Origin: Hymenopus coronatus
Lineage: Eukaryota > Arthropoda > Insecta > Mantodea > Hymenopodidae
Direction of reading: 5' to 3'
DNA length: 64,000 bases
Assembly: GCA_030762935.1 (NCBI GenBank)
Contig: CM060898.1
Span: 96,144,781-96,208,780 of the forward strand
A program made the translations under genes and the position numbers. The stretch's first letter is position 1; the number at the start of each line of letters is the position of its first letter. The notes under the pieces were generated by a model. It saw only the letters and a program-made list of their open reading frames with translations. It was not told where the DNA came from and ran no database searches. This document shows, in pieces, positions 1 through 11,795 of the stretch.

Positions 1-149
1 TTAAAACATTTACAAACAGAACTTCAAATCTATAGTTCATGCTACAACAAAATGACTATTCAAGCAATAACACCAAATCTGCATTCAGAAAAGTCCAGCG
101 TAAAATAAAATAAAGAAATAAAGAAACAGAAAAAATGTTTGTTATAGTT

Positions 150-562
150 TATATACTGTTTATTCAGAATATCCGATATGAATATGGCATAAAAATTGTC
201 CACAAACCTCCAACAAAACTCGGGAAATGAATCAAAACAGTAAAAGACAAGCTGAAACCTGGAATACTTGGAGTATATTGTATTCCTTGTGAATACGGTG
301 CTCTTTATATAGGACAAATGGTAATTACCACAGACTAATGTAAGCAGAAAAATTTGGACTGTCAGAACACTGCATTGAATGTGGTCACAGAGACCACATT
401 AATAGCAATTGGAATAGAAAGTAAGAGAGATCCTAGCCATCTCCAGAGAAAAAAAAATAACAATTTAAATTATGATTTTGGACTTTACTTTAGTTCTACC
501 TGGACACCAGTTATAAAGTGCCTTCATCAGAAGATACCTGTTAAAAACCTGCAAGTCTTCTA
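150..562 (+). pseudogene. Penelope-like element, C-terminal GIY-YIG endonuclease relic
   Basis: Reading the + strand across frameshifts gives the C-terminal end of a Penelope-like retroelement. The order is: a HKPPTKL-like linker near 200-230; then GVYCIPCEYGALYIGQ (about 270-317), matching the GIY-YIG pattern of a short 'GVY' followed by 'YIG' about ten residues on; then EHCIECGHRDHIN (about 364-402), the conserved His/Cys segment; then the tail YDFGLYFSSTWTPVIKCL, ending at the stop at 561-563. In the family this domain nicks target DNA next to the reverse transcriptase. Here a stop (TGA at 229-231) and frame changes show it is dead. The reverse transcriptase part would lie upstream, outside or beyond the window edge. 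Recognition of the GIY-YIG block is good; clade within Penelope elements is not resolved. Confidence 0.72.
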
Positions 563-599
563 AGAGGACTGTGCCCAAGATAGACTATAAGCCACAGTA

Positions 600-3500
600 A
601 AGTTTTGTGCAATGTTTTCCAAAGGGCTCAATGTAGCTTTATGTGAAGTTCTTTAAAGTGGTGAGCCAGTCATATTTCATCTCTTAGTTGGGCCATCTTC
701 ATAAAAATAGGAGTTCCTCACAGCTCAGTTTTCCTGAAGATGAAGTCATGAAAGTCTTTGAAATGTTAGGAATTTGAATCTATCACCACCTGGCTGTGAG
801 TCTGAGAAGAATTTCAGATAAATATTCACCAGAAAAACTTCTGTTCATGTTTGGGTAAAGTTAGAAATAAATGGATAAGAATGAACAAGAGAAAACTTGA
901 GCAGTTCCATAAAAATAATATGCTAGAGAATTGTATATAAAGATACGAAAATATAGTATAAACTATTGTGGATACTGGTACAGTAATTGTAGTGAAGGTA
1001 TGCTGGAGGGGACTCTACACTTCAGCCATTTATTGGCTTTTTGTACATCAAATTCCAGGAGGATAGGATGAGATGAGAGTAATTACAGCAGGCAGCCAAA
1101 ACCAGATGACAGATGGGAGCCACCATGGAGGGACCCTAACAGTTTCCAAGCAGTTCTTCATCCTGAAGCAGGAGTGCTAAGAGCCTGCGCCTTAAGTCTG
1201 ATCAAATGCCCTTGAGTTTACAGACGACTTCCAATGCCATCCTGCTGAGTGCTGAATTTACAAAGAGCAGTCACCTCCTCAAGTGGGTGCCACCACTGCA
1301 GTCCATACCAACACTTACAACCCTGAAAGAGATCGGTTAAATAAAATGGAGGGACAGGAAGTTTGGGGGAATGAAGAAGCCTCTCCAGCATTTGCTTAGT
1401 GACGGGAAACTACCGGAAAAAAACCCATGGGTCAGAGTGCAGTAATAATCTGAAATTATATACATTGACACTAGTAAATGTGTGGAAGCAATCTCAAAAA
1501 TAGAATATTTAAGAGAGCTAGGTAAGATTTACAGCATCTTATTTTAGATTTTATGTCACCATCACTACGTTGCCCTGTGACACAATCACTCAGGGCCAGT
1601 TAACCTGGGAACAAGGAAAACAGTAGTGCAGGCACTGGCTTACTCAGCTTGAATGACAATCAAGCAACAGAACTGGGAGGACTCATACATCTTGGTGATA
1701 CATCCTCTACTGCAGATATGGTTGTATAAATCAAAAATATTTGTGATAGTTACAGTGTATAAAGACAAAGGAAGGTGTTCAATGTTATTAATTGCAATTA
1801 AATAACTAAAAATAAATGGACTCTATTACACAGAGGAAAAAAAAAATATTACTACTTATCGCAAAATAAAGTACACTGAAAATAGTTCACAAAATAACAC
1901 ATTCTATTATATGTCTTAGAGATTATGATGAAATCCTAATGAGGATATTTAAAAAAAATGTTGTCCTCGTGTCTATTGTCTTTGATTTTTATTTTACAAC
2001 ATACACTGTTTATTTAACCAGAGCTTGTGAGCCTGTACTACTTCGTCAAAATTTAAAAACTTTTGTGTCCAATGCTTTTCAATATTGGCCACTATGTTCT
2101 CATGCACACAAACAAAGAATACATTTTAAATTATGGTCTGATAATTGGCTCTGAGATGTGGTTTAATAGTCTTCACCACCAGTGAAAAAAAAAAAAACTG
2201 CTCACATAAAAATGTAGGTGTGAACACGGTAAAACGCTGGGAAGCAAAATGATAAAATTGTGGAAACCATGAACAAGGAAAACGGTATACAAAATAGTTC
2301 CTGTAGAATAATATTAGACTTCCACACATGAGCCACCAAGGAATAAATCATTATGCAGCTGCATTACTGCTGCTCCAGTACACCTATTGTCCTCTTGTCC
2401 TATTCGTCTTGCTGGCACAGTCAATGCATGCCCTGATGCCATTCCACTTTGTAATGTTGGACACTGTACTAATGTATAAGCAATATTCAATTATTCAACT
2501 AACATATCTAAGATGAAAAACATTTATCTAGTAAATATGGAAATTAGTCCCTCTGTTGTCATAGTCCTCTGGTATTAATGTAATGAAGTGTTAGTATATT
2601 CACATTGGAGGGTAACGTTTGTGTAAATATGTTTAGTTCTGTATTCAAGGCAGTGCATCAGTGAAAATAAAAAAAATTCACAGTTTTCTTCTGATTGCTT
2701 TGAATTTTTTTATCATAAGCTATTATAAGATGTATAATGTTGTGAAGTTACTTACAGTGAAAATAATCAGATTGAATAATGTGGTTGACTTTTACATACA
2801 CTTCACTTAATTTTTTTAGTAGGACAATTGTTTTGCAGGTCCTCCCTGCATCGTCAGCTGTTGAATCACTACTTCAACAGTTGACTATGCAGACAATCAA
2901 TCTATTATAAGTATAATCCTTTTTTATTTTTTTATTTTTTTTATTCATAATTATTCACTTTTTGTTATGGTAACAAAATGCCCTTGGACATTATGTTTAT
3001 CATATTGTTTCCAAATTTTAAATATATAAATGTAAGCGATACAAATAAATTTGTGCAACCATTTGTTAATTTTAACTAGTATAAGAGAAACTCCCCCGCC
3101 TCATGTTATTGTAATTTTCAGCATTTTCATTTTGAGTTATGAAAAGTAATTTAAACAGAACTGATTAATATCTTGTAACTAGTGCACAACAATTTTTAAA
3201 TCAGTTATTCCAGAAGCATTCCTGAACATTTTAAGCTCATTTATAACCTGTGATCAGTTGTAATAAGAAGAGAGTTTGTATGAGTTGTTAGAAAAAATTG
3301 GCATGAGGAATATTTAGCTATTAGATAAAAATATAACAGTGGATTTTGGAAAGAAGTGAGATTGAGGGTGGAAGACAAGAGGTATGGGCAAGTTTTGAGG
3401 GGTTCTTTGAGATTGTATAAGACACTTTGGAGGAGAGAGAAATACATAGACTTATGTAAAAAATCCTAAAGAATCGGTTTTGCATGGAATTGCACATGCA

Positions 3501-3760
3501 TATTGTTGTTAAAATTAATAAGAAACAATTACTCAGTCTAAGTTTATTGAAGCACTAAGAAATACATATACTGTACAATACATATCTTTGAGTTATATAA
3601 AAAAAAAAAAAATTACAGTAACTATCACTACTACTAAATGCTCATGAACTATAACTCTCCAATTATTTTTTACTATTTCTAAACACTGTCCCAATGTCTT
3701 ACAGTTTTTATCTATAATTTTATTTATATCGGATTTCCTATTCATTTTTTGATTATACGT
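600..3760. other. Intergenic DNA, no gene recognised
   Basis: AT-rich sequence with no coding frame that resembles a known family. The few open frames of 60-70 codons (for example near 1939-2154 and 2126-2329) have no recognisable motif. Poly(A)/poly(T) runs near 2920-2940 and 3600 may be ends of old retrocopies. The stretch at 730-830 directly after the Penelope relic contains a CTGAAGATGA...TTTGAAATG segment that may be part of that element's terminal region. Confidence 0.4.
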
Positions 3761-3769
3761 TGAGCATCT

Positions 3770-4090
3770 TCCCTTCCCCCACATAATGGACATTCGCCTT
3801 GTGAGAGATCGTTTCGTTGTCCTGTTAGACTCCATATTCCTGCTCTTAACCATGTTATCCCTCTTCTTTCTTCATGACTAGGTTATCTATGCATCTTTCT
3901 CTTTCCCAACTGTTTCTATGGGAATATAAAACAAAAGTGATCTCTTCTCTGATAGCTGACTAAACAATTTTTGAATTTCTATATCTTCAAATCTTTTTCT
4001 TGCTCCCTTCCAAAAACCTTTATAATCTGTTTCTCTTTTCCTTCAAATATCGCCTAAACCATTATTTTCTAAGTTATTTCTTAAACTACT
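3770..4090 (-). pseudogene. Non-LTR retrotransposon C-terminal fragment (copy 1)
   Basis: Minus-strand translation across frames reads a WLRAGIWSLTGQR-like segment followed by CPLCGGREDAQ. This is the C-terminal pattern of many arthropod non-LTR retrotransposon polyproteins, a helix followed by a Cys-rich knuckle. Upstream (toward 4090) it reads RFEDIEIQKLFS. The same amino acid and nucleotide blocks recur at about 52.96-53.23 kb in the same orientation, so both are copies of one LINE family. Several frameshifts and stops are present. Confidence 0.6.
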
Positions 4091-4099
4091 TACCTAACT

Positions 4100-5190
4100 G
4101 TACTTAATAAACCTGTTTCTTGGTATTTCAAACATTGTTTAAGCAAATTACCATATTCTAATTTTAGGATCCTGTACCAATATTAATTGCTCAGGGAAAT
4201 ATATTATATGTGAGAATTTTACATTCTTAGTACAAAATAATAGAATAGAAAGGTTAAAAGATGGAGAAATGATGTATGGAACAAAGAATGGGATCATTTA
4301 AACAAGAAAATAATAGCAATTAAAATGTTGGCAAGTCCAAGGGCAGAAATAATTAAAATGGAGAGATGTGGACAAGGATCCTAAGGAGGGGATCAAGATC
4401 AGGGTCTAGGTCTACTTATGTAAAAACTTGAGAATTAGTATAATAGCTCTACCCCATGCATACAACTTAGGGGTTAAAGTATGGGGGAACTAGCAGATAG
4501 ACATACTAGATTTTAAAAATTATATTTATTTGAATGTAAGTTGTACTTATAATATTGTGGATACAAAAGTTGGACATAAATAATCCAATTCACCTCTCTA
4601 ATGCATTTATAAACTGTGAACCAAGCAGCATTTCAAAAGTTGAAAAAATTAAGTTTAAAGTTCAATGCAGTTCTTTACTTAAACATGTGTAGAACCATTT
4701 GTGAGTTTCATATTTTATATTAAAAAATCTATTATGTAGCATAAAATTTTAAGTTGTTATAAGTAGAGGGGAGAGGATTTCTATGACTTGTCATATTTCC
4801 TCCACCATGTTTTAATCTTTCTTCAAAGTCTGAGGAAAACAAAGTGGTGTTATTGGACATATAAATGCACATTTTGATATTTTTAAGTTATATGGCATAT
4901 TTATTCAAAAATCAATGTCTATTTCAGGCATTTTTCATAAAAATAATTTTATAATTAGCAGGATAAGCTGTATATAGATTGAAATATTTTTCAGTGTACT
5001 TTAAAAGTCTATATTTTCTTGAAAATTGTGCAGATTGATTTTTCAGGATGTCATAAAAATATTTCTATTTTTTTTTTGGAATGCAAATAATAATAGAATG
5101 TATAATTTCAAGTAGCAGAATTACCATTGTCCTCTACAAAAAAAAAAAAGGACAAAAGCAGGCAGGCCAGAAGGTATGTTTCACTAAATG
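4100..5190. other. Intergenic DNA, no gene recognised
   Basis: AT-rich, no recognisable coding or RNA gene. Short A/T homopolymers only. Confidence 0.4.
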
Positions 5191-5194
5191 TTCC

Positions 5195-5252
5195 TTACCT
5201 GCAGTGCCATATGCAGTAAAAGTGGGTGATAAACACTATTCAAAACAAAACA
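5195..5252 (+). repeat. SINE family S1, 3' end fragment
   Basis: About 58 bp matching the 3' end of the SINE seen complete at 14376-14629: CCTGCAGTGCCATATGCAGT, then AAAAGTGGGTGATAAACACT and an A-rich tail. 5' truncation is the usual fate of reverse-transcribed copies. Divergence from the 14.4 kb copy suggests an old insertion. Confidence 0.6.
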
Positions 5253-5259
5253 AAAAACT

Positions 5260-7354
5260 AAATGTTCCTATATTTATTCACCACATCTTTTTTCCTTCAA
5301 AATCTGTGACCAGTCATTATATTTTCATTCTCAGTGTATATTCAACCTGCCTAAAGTAAGGGATCCAGTCAGTGAAAAACTGCAGTTATATTCTTGAATT
5401 TGGTGACAGAATATTTTATAATGATTTAGTTACCTTATTCTGCAAATTATGCAGAGAGTAACAAACAAGGAACATGTGAATGATGATGATAAAGTCAGTT
5501 TGTGTTTTATGGATTTTTTTATTTTAAATATGTGCCCGTTTCTTAACTTTTATGTCGTAGAAATCTGCCTTATAACTATAATAAAGATGCAAAAACAAAA
5601 AAAATTATATCTACCCAATTTCACTGATGCATTATCTTAAGGGCATGAGCATTTTAAACCTAATCACTGCTCGACTAAATTGGCACCAAGGTTGGGGATA
5701 AAGTGGTTAATTTTGAACAGGTGTTGGGAAGGATAGAAGTGTAGCAGATGTTTACAGAATAGAAATTCAAAACATATTTTAAAGACATTACAGTTGATTT
5801 CTGTAGTTTGGATTCTTTGTATAAGGAGCTTCAGATTAAACATGTATCCATTAAAAATGTTAAGTGATATTGCTGCATTTTAAAACGGTATTGTAATATC
5901 CAAGACAGTCATTTTGTATAATTATGGAAATTTGCTTATACCAGGCATCACCAACTTGCTTCATACAGTGGGTAAACACATGACAGTAGGGATTGTCTCT
6001 TTTTCTTGTATGGTGCATAGTGTGTCAGTTTATAACATCAGGAACAGAAAGCAATCCAACATGCAAGCCATCAACTCTTAAGTTTATCCTGTTTAGGAGG
6101 AAATTTTCTTATTTTATAAAGTGCCATAATAAGTATTTAGTTTGCAGCAAAATTCTGCACACAGAAAATTCAATTTGCAGCATCATTACTAACCCATGCA
6201 AGTGATTATGAGAGTTACCAGAGAAAACAGCACTTTCAAATTGTATTCGATACCAATTAATTATCAAGATGCCTGTTCATATTCACTGCTATAAAATTGT
6301 TGGTGATAAAATGTGATTACAGTGGTATTAATCAGGTTAAGGAGTTTGTTCTATTATTGTGTTAATATTTTAATCATTTTTATATTTTGGCAATTATTTA
6401 TGTTATGACTACCAATAATAATTGCTGCCAAACCCATGAAAATATGCATATGTTCATATCCAAAGTATAAATATTATGCAGGAGACACAATAAAGCAATT
6501 GTTCTACCTCCGATAGGGTATTAACTTATGAAAGGTGGATTAGATAATTCAAACTCAAAATTTGGCATACTACCACAGTACTGCAGAAATTATCTGTCTT
6601 GTTTTCCGTTCAATTGGTTGCACACTGCATAGGCGATTCACAGGAGCATCAAGCAAATTTGTTCTCTTTGCTTTACTCAAAGGGCAGCCAGTTGGTGATT
6701 CCTGGTCTGTACAGACAGAAAATATAGCATTAATGAACAGAATAAATCATTATATCTGATAAATAGTTTATTAACTTAATTGTTCACATTCTTTGATAGT
6801 GCCAGTAAAACTCGGATGAATGCAATAAAATTGTGTTATTGCCGAGCCTTGATCCAGTGCTTCATTCTTCTTTATATTAATTGCTTGTAATCAGAAATTT
6901 TTAAAAATGGATGTCCAAATGGTGCTGAATTTTGAGACTGGAAGAATAGAAGAAGGAAAAGTAAAGAAGTATACCAAGATCAATACCACTTTCAATGCTA
7001 ACAGCAATAATGTGTGTTTAACAAATTGTAATGTTTATAGTCACTATAATTTCATGTGTAACAAGTATCTATACTTTTGTAGAATTTGAGTTTTATGCTA
7101 CTTAACTATTGGACCAGGTTTTGCAGTCACTATACATTTGTATTTTTTATTTTTGTACATATCTAATGTTGTACATTAATATATTTTAGGAAATGACCTT
7201 TTTTCATGCATGTGTGTGTACATATGTATGTATATGTTTGTAAGATGGGCATTTCAAACATCTTTGTATAACTATAGATCTATCTTTGTATAATTGAAGA
7301 CCTATCTTTGCAAGCTCACAATAGACCACTACAGGATAAATTGATCGCTTTGTA

Positions 7355-7415
<61 letters not shown>

Positions 7416-8790
7416 CTTGCCTTAGAACAGGGTCTTTGATATAAAACTGAGTGTGTAGTGCACTAGAGTCAATGCTGACTGGCTTTCCTACTCCCCACAC
7501 CCCACACTCATGGCAGGCTTTTTGTCCTTCAGTTACCACATAGTCCTTAGCGTCAGTAGTCTACTTTCATTAGTGAAGATAGAAGGAAGTTGTCTTTAAA
7601 ATAACATATATTTGTATGTAAATGCTGTTTTAAATACAAATTACTCAACAAGTTCATGGACAATTCATCCTAAAATTTCCTACACAATAGCCTTATTCCA
7701 GAACTTTTATTCATGATCTTGTGAATAAATTTGAGACTACTAGTTCATTGCAAAATGTAAAGACATACAGTGTTAATAGAAGAAATGCTTGATAACTGTG
7801 GAAGGACATTTCCAGCACATGAGATAAGAGTCAATTTTGTTATCTTTATGTATAGTTTTATAGGAATAAAGATTTAAGAAGTGAAGTCAGTGCTGGCACA
7901 GCTAGTTATAGCATACCTTGAGCAGTCGGGTTTTATACCAAAGACCATGTACCTCAGCACCATTAGATTGTAAAGATAGTATATTCACTGTACTAAACAC
8001 TAATCCATACTTGCCAACTTTTATGGTTTGCCCATAAAATTTACAGGAGATCCTATGACTTAACAGCAAAGTAGACATTTTTATGCCTTTGTAGGCAGAT
8101 TCCAAATGTTACACCAAGATCATGAAAAAGCATTAAATTTTATTGCAATATTGTAACTGATTATGCTATACCAATTGGTATACAGGTCAGAAGTATTTGT
8201 GTGTCTTATTATCATCAAGATCATCATCCCCCTTCATCAGGGTTCAATAAAATTCATAGTTGCAGATTTAAAATTTTATTGTATCACTAGCAACCTATAA
8301 TAGCCAGCAGTAAATTGGCATAAACATTGAGTAATGGATGATGAGAGTTATAACATAACTCCCCAATGTAAACTTAGTTGCAGTATAGACTTTGAGATAT
8401 TAAGCTTCCCACTTTCTAGAATATTTTTGTTTATAGTTTATGTAACGAAATGTAAATTATGGCCTAGAAATTTGTGTATAGCTTAGGAAGTGGTTTTATT
8501 TACTTTAATGTGTTTATTGTGGTGCCAGGAAGAATTTCATCATGTATGACCGAAGAAGTAGTACCAAGCAGTGGCAAGGCTAGTCACAATTGACTGAGGG
8601 ACAGTTTGAGACTTGCTTTAGATCTTCTTGTAGATTAACTGCATATGGTGGATGAAACAAAATATCTACCACTACAAATGTGCTAAAATATATTTTGAAT
8701 AATGGCCTTGGATCCTTTATATTTTCACAATAAACAATTAAAGAATTAATGAACTGTATATGTGTGCTGTGATCTTGGCCGTAATACAAT
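5260..8790. other. Intergenic DNA with an AT microsatellite, no gene recognised
   Basis: No coding frame of recognisable family. It contains short GT/AT-rich simple sequence near 7205-7240 and the AT microsatellite listed separately. The open frame at 7204-7539 on the minus strand is only a translation of that microsatellite. Confidence 0.45.
7360..7413. repeat. (AT)n microsatellite
   Basis: About 27 uninterrupted AT units between TGTATTATTT and GGCTTGCC. Confidence 0.95.
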
Positions 8791-8795
8791 TTATG

Positions 8796-9690
8796 AAAAA
8801 AAAATCTGATGTGTTCCATTCACATGACTTTATCTAGCTGTTACACAAATAACTTTCCATACAAAAGATTATGCTTTTATCTATAACATGCTAATCAAGG
8901 TAAACATTAGCAGAAATTGTCTTATTACTTACTTCTTTTTAAGTAGAAGGGACATAGGGGAGTACACCAGGCTAAATTGAGTCAAATCTTTTAAAAGCTG
9001 GTCCTATGTGATACAATGGAAATTCGGTTCACTTTGCATGGCCTGCAGGTAAAATAAGAGTGATGAAAGGAAACATCACTTCTGGTTTGAAAAAAGTTTA
9101 AGTAGTTTAAAATTGAAACCTATATCAAGGAATATCTCTGACGCAGTCAGCTCTATAAAAAAAATATATATGACAAATTATTTGTTTTAACAAGATCTAC
9201 ATTTATTTGTGTAGTAAGTTTTTATCTATCTCTTACAGTTAACCGTTCTGCAAAATTCTGCAAAACTCATCCAAAATAAAGAGGTCTTTAGAGGCTCTTC
9301 CCAGAAAGTTCAAAATATACATTTTATTTAATATGTGGTATTTTAATCAAAATCATTACAACCATTTTTGAGCAAAACAAAATTTTCAAACATTTTTCCA
9401 TATTAAGGGAGTTTGTGGTGGGGGAATTTTCTTGAAAATCTTTGTGTCCCATCCATGAAAGATACTAAAGGTAAATATCAAGCTGATATTTAACAGTATT
9501 TTCATTTTTGAGCTATTCTGTCCGTACACACACATATAGACACAGACCTTTTTTAAAAAAAAAATGTTTTTTTCATACTCAGGGGACCTCAAAACATATT
9601 TCCGGTGAAATCTTGACACAAATTTTTGGGTGGAATACAATACCTTTTCTATCCACTATATTTATTGTACATACAGACTAGAGAAAATGA
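8796..9690 (-). repeat. Dispersed repeat family R, near-complete copy (minus)
   Basis: One of at least ten copies of an ~850 bp repeat in this window. In minus orientation it begins at its palindromic head (about 9640-9690, ACCTTTTCTATCCACTATAT... read on +) and ends with the conserved tail TCTGATGTGTTCCATTCACA (from 8804). Internal landmarks shared with other copies are a GTTTTGAGG/CCTCAAAAC block, an AC-rich segment, a 'TTTTCTTGAAAATC' block and the AGTAATAAG-type block near the tail. No copy has a long open frame. Family identity is unknown to me. Confidence 0.8.
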
Positions 9691-9699
9691 CTACTCTGT

Positions 9700-10950
9700 T
9701 ATGTTTAGTCCTTACATGAATCCAGCAGTTGAATTCACAGCACAATAGAAGAAGAAAACTAACACGCCTCATAATACATAGTTCCGTGCTGTACTAAAAG
9801 TCAAAGTCTAGATTCTGAGAATGCCTATGAGGATTGCAGTAACATGGCTTGGAGAGGAGCAATTGCTTGGTAATGACTAGTAAGCCCTCCCTCATGCCAG
9901 CATGTGCGAGTCTGACATTAACCAGACTCCTACATTTTTAACTGGTGTAAGTCACTGCGGGAGCTTACAAATAACTTACCGGTGTCTTTTAGATACTATC
10001 CTCTTGCTATTTACATCCAATATAACATACAGTTTATATATGACATACAATTTATCTGTATTTAGTTTTGATAGCCTGAGACTCTCAGACATTCCTTCAG
10101 CTGTGCCACTGCTACCAAATGTTCAGAGATTCTTATAAAATGCAATTCTCATTTATTTTACCAGCAATGTTTGTACATTTAAGCACTAAACATTTTACTC
10201 GGCCTAAATTTAATGTAATCACAAAATTATTATGCTTTGTGACTATGGGACGAGGGAAAGTTTTACAGGTTTCAATTTCAGGGAGTTGGCAAGTATGCTA
10301 ATTTCTATACTACAGTGAAGTGATAAATAATATAATAGATAACCAGTCAGTGGTTGCAACATTTTATACTTTACACCAGATGTCTCTACAATGTACTTAG
10401 TATTGCAATGGTGTGAATAATGGAAGGCTTAGCTTTTAATAAAATGGAGTTGGATGTGTGCTTGGGGATGAATTCTAAAATGGTGATGAAATTATTCTTT
10501 CAACAATAATAAAGAAATTGTACAATAATTTTTGCAGTATTTTGTAGTATATTCCAATTTTGCTCTGATTGTTTTTCTTGTGATTCTCAGCTTCTTCACA
10601 TTCCATCCCCACCTTTCTATCCACCAATACATAGTTTTAGGACTATTTACAAATTCTTGAGCACCTAATCCTGCTTCCCACATTTTATAGTGCAGCCTCT
10701 ACTAATTCCGATAACCTCTTGTCATTTTTGTTTTATCAGAATCATAGAAAGCAAATCCATTGCTGTATAGCTCGACTTTAAAAGCCCTACTACTCCATTA
10801 ATATTGGATACCATTTTACACGCACACACACCCACACCCACACCCATCTTTACCCCCACACACATACAGAGAGAGAGAAGCGCTCATAAGTGTTTTGATA
10901 AATGATTTCTTAACATATCTGTATTTATAGCATTGGTTGACCTTTTATAC
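9700..10950. other. Intergenic DNA, no gene recognised
   Basis: No supported gene. A short CA/CCCA-rich microsatellite lies at about 10820-10870, followed by a GA run. Confidence 0.4.
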
Positions 10951-10959
10951 AATATGTAA

Positions 10960-11540
10960 CAAACTATAAACGACAATACATATTATAATTTTGAATACTT
11001 ATATAAACAAAACATAACACTTCTGGAAATAGTGTATTGTATGTCAAAAAATACAACTGAGAAACCCATAGTTTTGTACAGAAAAATAAAACTAAACATG
11101 CTTTTTCGGAGCAAGGCAACTGATATTTTGTTGCATAACCCCTTGCTTTTATAACAGCTTCATATCTTGCTGGCATGGAAGCAATAAGGGCTTTAATTGT
11201 TTCCTTAGGAATTTTTTGCCATTCACATTTCAACGTGTTGAAAATCCACAATCTCTTGTTCTGACACGTCTATTCCACTACTTCCGCATATGTTCTATAG
11301 GGTTCAAACCTGGGCTTTGACCATGGCAAAACATTTATTTTTTTCTGTTGAACATAATCTATTACACAATGAGAACAAAGTTTTGGGTTATTAGCTGAAA
11401 ACACCATTTTGGGGCATATTTTTTTCAGCATATGGTAGCATATGCTTATCCAATATCTCCCTGTAGTCAGGACCTTTCATGACACCCTCCTTATGCACTA
11501 AAGGATCTATACCCTGGCAGTCTAATATTAAAATTAAGTA
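10960..11540 (-). pseudogene. Tc1-type mariner transposase relic, C-terminal half
   Basis: Minus-strand reading gives VMKGPDYREILDKHMLPYAE (about 11540-11430), then a decayed catalytic block where the usual DND-PKH motif reads NNPKLCSH, then a PWSKPRFEPY block (degraded from the WP-SPDLNP motif). It closes with WQKIPKETIKALIASMPARY (about 11215-11155) and AVIKARGYATKY, the standard C-terminus of Tc1 transposases. These enzymes cut and paste at TA sites with a DDE/D triad. The second catalytic Asp is lost and stops interrupt the frame, so this is inactive. Terminal inverted repeats were not identified. Confidence 0.85.
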
Positions 11541-11795
11541 GGATTTTTTTCAAGTTAGCAGAAACCATAGAAACTAAATATTTCTTCGCCTCTAAAGTAC
11601 CTATACAAAATTAAAATGTTCAAACACACTTTCATATCTTAAATAATACTGTGCAAGGGTATTATTCTGCATTAAAATTCTTTTAGATAAAACATATGCT
11701 ACATAGCCGTAATGAATATGAACACTAAAAAACAAAAATAATATGTATGGATATATTTCTCACATAATTAGGTACTATTTGAAAGTCTTTCAATC

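Noticed and set aside
7204..7539. 111-codon minus-strand open frame
   Set aside because: Its centre is (Tyr-Ile)n encoded by the AT microsatellite.
10820..10880. Telomere-like or regulatory CA-rich block
   Set aside because: It is a plain CA/CCCA microsatellite followed by a GA run.
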